From: Megalopta genalis
Taxonomy: Eukaryota > Arthropoda > Insecta > Hymenoptera > Halictidae
Reading direction: 5' to 3'
DNA length: 64,000 bases
NCBI RefSeq assembly: GCF_051020955.1
Contig: NW_027476379.1
Span: forward strand, 124,001 to 188,000
Each line of letters begins with the position of its first letter. The first letter of the stretch is position 1. The position numbers were made by a program, and so were the translations under genes. Shown piece after piece: positions 59,745-64,000 of the stretch. The notes below the pieces were generated by a model that saw only the letters and a list, made by a program, of their open reading frames with translations, was not told the origin of the DNA and did no database searches.

Positions 59745-60523
59745 TCAACGATTCGCTTTCGATACGATTAGATCTAAACATAAAGCTAACAATTCGCAAT
59801 CGATCAGACAATTTCGTTCGAACAATTCGTTTGTAAAAATTACGGTCGCATAATTCTGCTCCTTATTGGAGTTTTTTACAATGTCAACGAGCTTCGCGAA
59901 TCTATCCTGAATTTCTGGAATATTTTCTGATAACCATGAATATATATGATCCATACATAACTCTAATTTGTACAAATTATCCATCGTCTCTTTCGTAACA
60001 TAAATCGATGCTTGAGAATCGAACAACTTGATTAGACTCATTCCATTAAAATTTACAATTTGTAACGATAAAGTCTCATCAATTTGTTTTTCCTTCTTGT
60101 CCGCGTCGAAGTAATTGTGAATATAATCTCTAGTTTTCACCAGCAGTTTCCACGTAGCCATTGAAAAAGAAATCTCTGTTCCACGATTGTCCCCCAAGAC
60201 AAACTCGACGCGCAAATTTTCATCCACGCGTACACAAATTTCAAGGAACTTGAAATAATTGCCGGCTATGGAGTATCTTCTACCCAAGATTCGTGCGTTG
60301 CGCGGTATCTGCAACTGCTTCTGCTGCGACTGGGGTTGCGACTTTTGAAACGACCGTTTCATCGAAATGGAGTATCTATAAAAGAAATAACATACAATAT
60401 TTTTTTTCTTCTTTCATAAAAGGAACATTTTATTCCCTTCAAACTTTCTTTTACTTACCCATAATTTTTATAATCGTTGTGAGATCCATTTTTATGTAAA
60501 AAATTATTGGTTTGATTTGACAT
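59745..60523 (-). CDS. Spliced conserved Polinton protein, possible PC4-like DNA-binding domain
   Basis: Two exons on the minus strand. Exon 1 is 60,523-60,459 (ATG at 60,523, 21 codons plus 2 bases) and exon 2 is 60,375-59,745, giving 231 residues. The 83-bp intron has a perfect donor GTAAGT and acceptor TTTCTTTTATAG, and the junction restores the frame, so the ATG at 60,362 is internal. A TATA box lies at 60,620-60,608. The N-terminus is Asn/Gln-rich. The centre, RVEFVLGDNRGTEISFSMATWKLL approximately, resembles the G-x-x-I-S-L-S-x-x-x-W-x-x-L strand-helix of PC4/p15 single-strand DNA-binding proteins. That similarity is weak and my inference. The rest is helical and not recognised. It sits between integrase and polymerase, and no stop breaks it. 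Confidence 0.7.
60376..60458 (-). other. Intron (83 bp) of the spliced gene
   Basis: Minus strand: donor GG/GTAAGTAAAAG at 60,458 and acceptor TTATTTCTTTTATAG/ATAC at 60,376. Length and T-rich 3' end suit an insect spliceosomal intron. Confidence 0.8.
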
Positions 60524-60607
60524 TGTGAATATTATAATACTGAAGAACAACTGCGCTATAAGAAAGTAATCTGTAAAACGCACTACTCGCTGTACGCAAT
60601 GTCAAAA

Positions 60608-60620
60608 GCTTATATATACA
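60608..60620 (-). promoter_or_regulatory. TATA box of the spliced gene
   Basis: On the minus strand TGTATATATAAGC stands about 85 bases upstream of the ATG at 60,523, a suitable distance for a leader of some 55 bases. Confidence 0.55.
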
Positions 60621-60747
60621 ATTCCCCTACCATTTTTCCCCCTTCTTACACGCAAGATAACAATACAAGGAGCGTATACGCCCCTTTTCCGCTTACAAAT
60701 AAAAGTGAACACGCGCGCGCAACACGGGATTCGAAACATCGATGAAA
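60621..60747. other. Spacer between polymerase stop and the downstream promoter
   Basis: Contains a (CG)n-like CACGCGCGCGCAACACG. The polymerase polyadenylation hexamer AATAAA (minus strand 60,766-60,761) already lies inside the last codons of that gene. Confidence 0.5.
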
Positions 60748-62787
60748 TTATATAACCGCTTTTATTTTTTCTAACTCCCCCCCACTCCCTCTCCCTCCTG
60801 CCACCCGCTCTCCCCCTTTCGCGATTTTATAATGTCCCCAAGGAAGGGTTTCGATCGAATTGTTTAAAATGTATTGTTTATCATCGTATGGACTCAATGC
60901 TAATTTACTCTGTGATACTGAATACACTTGATGTTGTATAGACATTATCAATTTAACGCAAACTGATTTTTCTAAATGATCGTGAAGGCATGCTAAATAG
61001 TCGTCGAAAGTTATATTTTTAATCGTCACGTTAGTCTTAATTCCTTTAATCTTTTTTACATCGTCTTTGTCTTGTACCCGAATAGCATACATTTTCGAGC
61101 GAAGACTCACAAACTCTGTCATGATTTTACCTCCGTTCTCGTCCTTCATTAATCCTAATACTTTATTATTCGCGATCGGAACGCCGTACACGTTATTTCT
61201 GTCATAATTGGAAGTATCGTATCGGTGAATGTCACGTTTTATCATCTCGTACGCGTCGTCGCAAATAATCTGATAAATTAAACTGTCCGTGTCCGTGTAC
61301 AAAATCCTGCATCTTTCTTGAAAATTTGGAAGCATGTAGCCATAATGAAAATCATACAAATGTAATTTTGATATGTCCAACACTGACATGCCTATGTAAA
61401 TAGGTTTATAAAATTTAATAGAAAGCTGGTTCATTTGAACTGCGACAAAATCCTCGGAGAATACAGTACAGCTATGGAAATTTGGTCGAGCTATTAAACG
61501 CTCAGCACCGTATCGACCGCTCCATCGCGAGAGCAACTTTACGTTTACATGATTTCGAACGTTTTCCATCGTTTCTTCAAACACTGCATTGTTCATCAGT
61601 TTGAACAGATTCTTCGAGAAGTCATTGTTTGCGTTGGCGCGCAACCTCGTATTTAAATCTATGTAACAGCGTAACCAACATGATTGTTCAAACTTCAGTA
61701 TCCGATGAATTTTCTTTAATTTTAAATTATACCTCAAACATTGCTGGAGGTATCGATAATGGAGAACGTAACGATTCTTATCGCTAAGCGTTGTCAACAG
61801 TTTCTTTTGCAAAGTCCCAACCTCGTGAATCGGGCAAAATGGAAGATCCGCGTGAGCATCATGAATTTCCTGAGGATACTCTAAGTCGACCTCTAAAATG
61901 TACCCGACGGGACTGCCGATCGGCACGGAATCGATGTTGAAATTACTCGTATCGTCAACCCATTGGAAACCCCTGTGCGGCAATGGCTGCGACATGGCCC
62001 AGCCATACAAATTATTAACATCGAAATACATCAGATAGCTGGACGGTTCGGCCGAATCGTACGTCGACATATACTTGTTATTCGCGCGCGCGTAACGATG
62101 CGAACATTGACTCAACCCACCTCGTATTCCCCGCTCCACGAACAAAAGCATGTCAACGTCGGTGAACAATTCCAACTCGATCTTCGTCAATTTTAGCATC
62201 GCGTCCCACGCGAAACCGGGCAACGTATAATAGTGCGCTGGATCGAGTTTATAATTCTCGAGCGACTTTTCGCGAAAATTTTCAAACACGCCGGCCAACA
62301 ACAACACATCCAATTTCAAGTACAAGTCGCTGTACTGTCCTAACGTTTGTATACCGAAACGTGACCAAACTTCGTTCGCGTGGCAATAGTCGACGTCGGA
62401 TATCTCGCTGTCGCATAACTGATTATAAAATGCTTCGCGCGGTGGTAAACAAGTGTCGCTTAATTTGTCATAGGTCGATACATAGTTGTATGGGAAAACG
62501 CCTTTCCTGGTTAGAAGATGAAAATCATCGTTCGAAAGACGATTGAATTGGCGCCTCACGATATGCAAGTCGCTCTTGTCCAAGTACGACGACAACTTGT
62601 CCAGACTCGAATTCAAGAACTTGAACGAATCGATGAATCGAAACTTTATGCACTTCTTCCACGATTTTTTGATCGTATCTTTATTCCTCTTACTGTGTTT
62701 CGTGAAAGAAATGTACTTCTCTTTCGTCAGCGGTAACGCGTCTATTTTACCTGCGCCGGACCCCGATACGCACCTGTGAAATGACAA
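60748..62787 (-). pseudogene. polB: Protein-primed family B DNA polymerase, C-terminal exonuclease III to palm/thumb part
   Basis: This would replicate the element from its termini. The first codon here is TTG and lies in out-of-frame upstream text; polymerase homology begins near 62,755 (LPLTKEKYISFTK). Exo III is YLKLDVLLLAGVF. Motif A is YFDVNNLYGWAM at about 62,020. Motif B reads KLMNNAVFEETMEN (61,573-61,578 codes Glu-Glu), where Polinton polymerases normally have Gly-Lys. Motif C YTDTDSLIY is at about 61,284-61,299 and intact. The C-terminus has LSPYDDKQYIL and WGHYKI, then a Gly-rich tail. Compared with other Polinton polymerases, the segment with Exo II (the FHNLSGYD region) is missing at the upstream junction, and the frame shifts there. 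Confidence 0.88.
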
Positions 62788-63279
62788 TGATCATGCACTC
62801 GCACGTCGTCATTACCGAGTGGTTCTTCGCACACGTGACAATACGTGGCGGTACGAAAAGTTGAGATTTGCGCGGCGGTCAACGGAGCCATTGGAGCCGT
62901 TCGATCAAACACCGGCTGCAATTTACAGCTCAACTCGTGCAACTTCGATGCAAACCATGTGATACAACCTTTCTCATCACGATAAGCCTGATACTCGCTC
63001 AACGAACTGTCGTATCGGCAATGGAGGTAGTAGCCTACGCTGAAGGCATGGTGATGTTGATATCTACAGTAAGCTCCATGACCTTGATCTTCCTGTTTCT
63101 TCAGCAGGCATTCCAAGTCTGCGTAGATAACGAGCGGTGTCGGTTCCTTGTACGCATAATTCTTGAACTTCAGCCATTTATCGTCTTCCGTCGGAAGTTT
63201 CAAAGCACATTCGTTCATTCGACTGCAGTCAATCTCGTGAATGCTCAATTTTTCCTGCGATTTGAAATACTGTAGACAC
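62742..63279 (-). pseudogene. polB: DNA polymerase B, middle exon: zinc motifs and Exo I
   Basis: Exon 2 of the polymerase starts at 63,279 after the intron. It reads CLQYFKSQEKLSIHEIDC (part of a Cys/His cluster begun by CDR in exon 1), then Exo I VIYADLECLL at about 63,108-63,132. It ends with CHVCEEPLGNDDVRVHDHCH and TGAYRGPA, the endonuclease VII-like zinc motif normal for these polymerases. Directly after GPA the frame runs into a stop at 62,742. The coding text that should follow is absent, and downstream homology resumes about 40 residues later in another frame. So a deletion of roughly 120 bp, estimated from family length, lies at about 62,755. Confidence 0.85.
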
Positions 63280-63392
63280 CTGACAAAAAAAACATAATTT
63301 TTTATTTTAGTTTTTCTCGCCCACCACCACCACCACCACCACCACCATCATCATCCAGAAGAAAGAAAAAAATTTACATGTGTGGATCTTAC
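63280..63392 (-). other. Intron (113 bp) of the DNA polymerase gene
   Basis: Minus strand: donor GATCG/GTAAGA at 63,392 and acceptor TTTTTTTTGTCAG/GTGTC at 63,280. Splicing joins the frames and rebuilds a C-D-R-C zinc motif across the junction. A CAC/CAT trinucleotide run lies inside at 63,323-63,350. Confidence 0.85.
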
Positions 63393-64000
63393 CGATCGCA
63401 AATATGCTTATTGTGCTGCGTGCTGATCTGAGATGAAACCAGACGAGATAAATTCCTAATACACAGATAATGATTGCGCAAGTTTTCGGAGTCGTGTATG
63501 AGCAGCAAATTTACATGTTTCTCCCGCTTCCTTGAGGTCAAATGCAACGTCCGACATCTTCCCTGATCCCCTCCCCACTCGAACACGTTCACGGAAACGT
63601 CATTCGCTTTTTCGAACTTTGGTATGTCCTTGAACAACATCGGCAATTGGAATCCCTCGGTGTGGAGCACATCGCTGTAATGCGGATAGGATGATGTGCG
63701 ATTCAAATTATTTTTAGCTGGATATAGGCTTGTCACCACTGCCCAATAGAAACATGCATTATCGTCGTCACTGTACACATTTAGGATTGCTTTCTTTAAT
63801 TGCACTGTTCGAGGCACGGATACCTGACAACCTGCTTGTAACGGTTGATATTTGTTGGAATTCACCATCAAATGCAGGATCTTCGATAACGCCCATCCAC
63901 TGTCTCGTTCTTGAAACTCTTCTATCGATGTCAAAAGCGTTGGCACAACATCTTTCGCATACCAGCGACGTAGATTCGACGACGTTTCGCGTGCTAAAAC
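63393..64000 (-). CDS. polB: DNA polymerase B, first exon in window (5' end cut by window edge)
   Basis: The frame is open from the window edge (64,000) to the splice donor at 63,393. No ATG near 63,946 is needed, because the GTG there is internal and homology continues upstream (NLRRWYAKDVV). Recognisable Polinton polymerase N-terminal text includes YQPLQAGCQVSVPRTVQLKKAI and then LNVYSDDDNACFYWAV, as well as FKDIPKFEKANDVSVNVFEW. This region precedes the exonuclease domain and is thought to include the terminal-protein-like part in this family. The Asp run in YSDDDNACF replaces the usual Asn/Asp pattern. No stop is seen in this exon. Confidence 0.82.

Larger units (their letters stand above)
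48169..64000 (+). mobile_element. Polinton/Maverick (adintovirus-like) element, decayed, right end outside the window
   Basis: The diagnostic Polinton set is present: protein-primed family B DNA polymerase, rve integrase with chromodomain, FtsK/A32-like packaging ATPase, adenain-like protease, major and minor capsid proteins, and a pX-like basic protein. Insect Polinton accessory genes are also seen (DUF8207-type, fibre-like coiled coils, a conserved exonuclease-like protein). Codon and base composition differ sharply from the satellite. The left boundary is near 48,160-48,170. The right terminal repeat is not in the window, so the exact end and the expected 6-bp target duplication cannot be tested. 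At least six lesions show that this copy is not functional. Confidence 0.92.

Overview
This is nuclear DNA of an arthropod, most likely an insect. That placing rests on element families only: an insect-type Polinton/Maverick (adintovirus-like) element, a Ty3/gypsy retrotransposon of the CsRn1 type, and short spliceosomal introns. Nothing in the window identifies a species. I see no host gene, rRNA, tRNA or CRISPR array.

Layout. Positions 1 to about 48,168 are one satellite array built on a 30-bp monomer. Five monomer types alternate to give a 150-bp higher-order unit, and in places three of these form a 450-bp unit. The array has three blocks that switch strand: block A (1-5,160, forward), block B (about 5,206-28,890, reverse) and block C (about 28,931-48,168, forward). 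Both junctions carry palindromes or inverted repeats. Because 30 is a multiple of 3 and several frames of the monomer lack stops, the array is full of long open frames on both strands. I treat these as by-products, not genes.

An LTR retrotransposon (32,577-37,504) lies in block C. It has 358-bp LTRs that look identical by eye, a 4-bp GTGA target duplication, a tRNA-Trp primer site, a gag gene with a C-x2-H-x9-C-x3-C zinc knuckle, and a textbook -1 frameshift signal between gag and pol (GGGAAAC plus stem-loop). Pol has protease, RT, RNase H and integrase, but one single-base frameshift interrupts RT.

From about 48,169 to the window end is most of a Polinton whose right end lies outside. In order it carries: a subterminal repeat region, an exonuclease-like conserved protein, and a minus-strand capsid block (major capsid protein, minor capsid protein, adenain-like protease, pX-like basic protein). 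After a spacer of 32-bp repeats come plus-strand genes: packaging ATPase, a DUF8207-type protein, a small coiled-coil protein, two fibre-like coiled-coil proteins and an rve integrase with chromodomain. On the minus strand follow a spliced gene of unknown function and a spliced protein-primed family B DNA polymerase. Together these are the packaging, capsid, maturation, attachment, integration and replication genes of a virus-like transposon.

This Polinton copy is decayed. The ATPase has an in-frame TGA and the integrase an in-frame TAA. A fibre-like gene is shifted at an A8 run, the minor capsid gene carries a 57-bp insertion, and the polymerase has lost its Exo II segment and has a changed motif B. 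The protease frame has no ATG, but it sits in the -1 frame of pX with a canonical A AAA AAG slippery heptamer directly at the pX stop. That is the most interesting candidate mechanism in the window.
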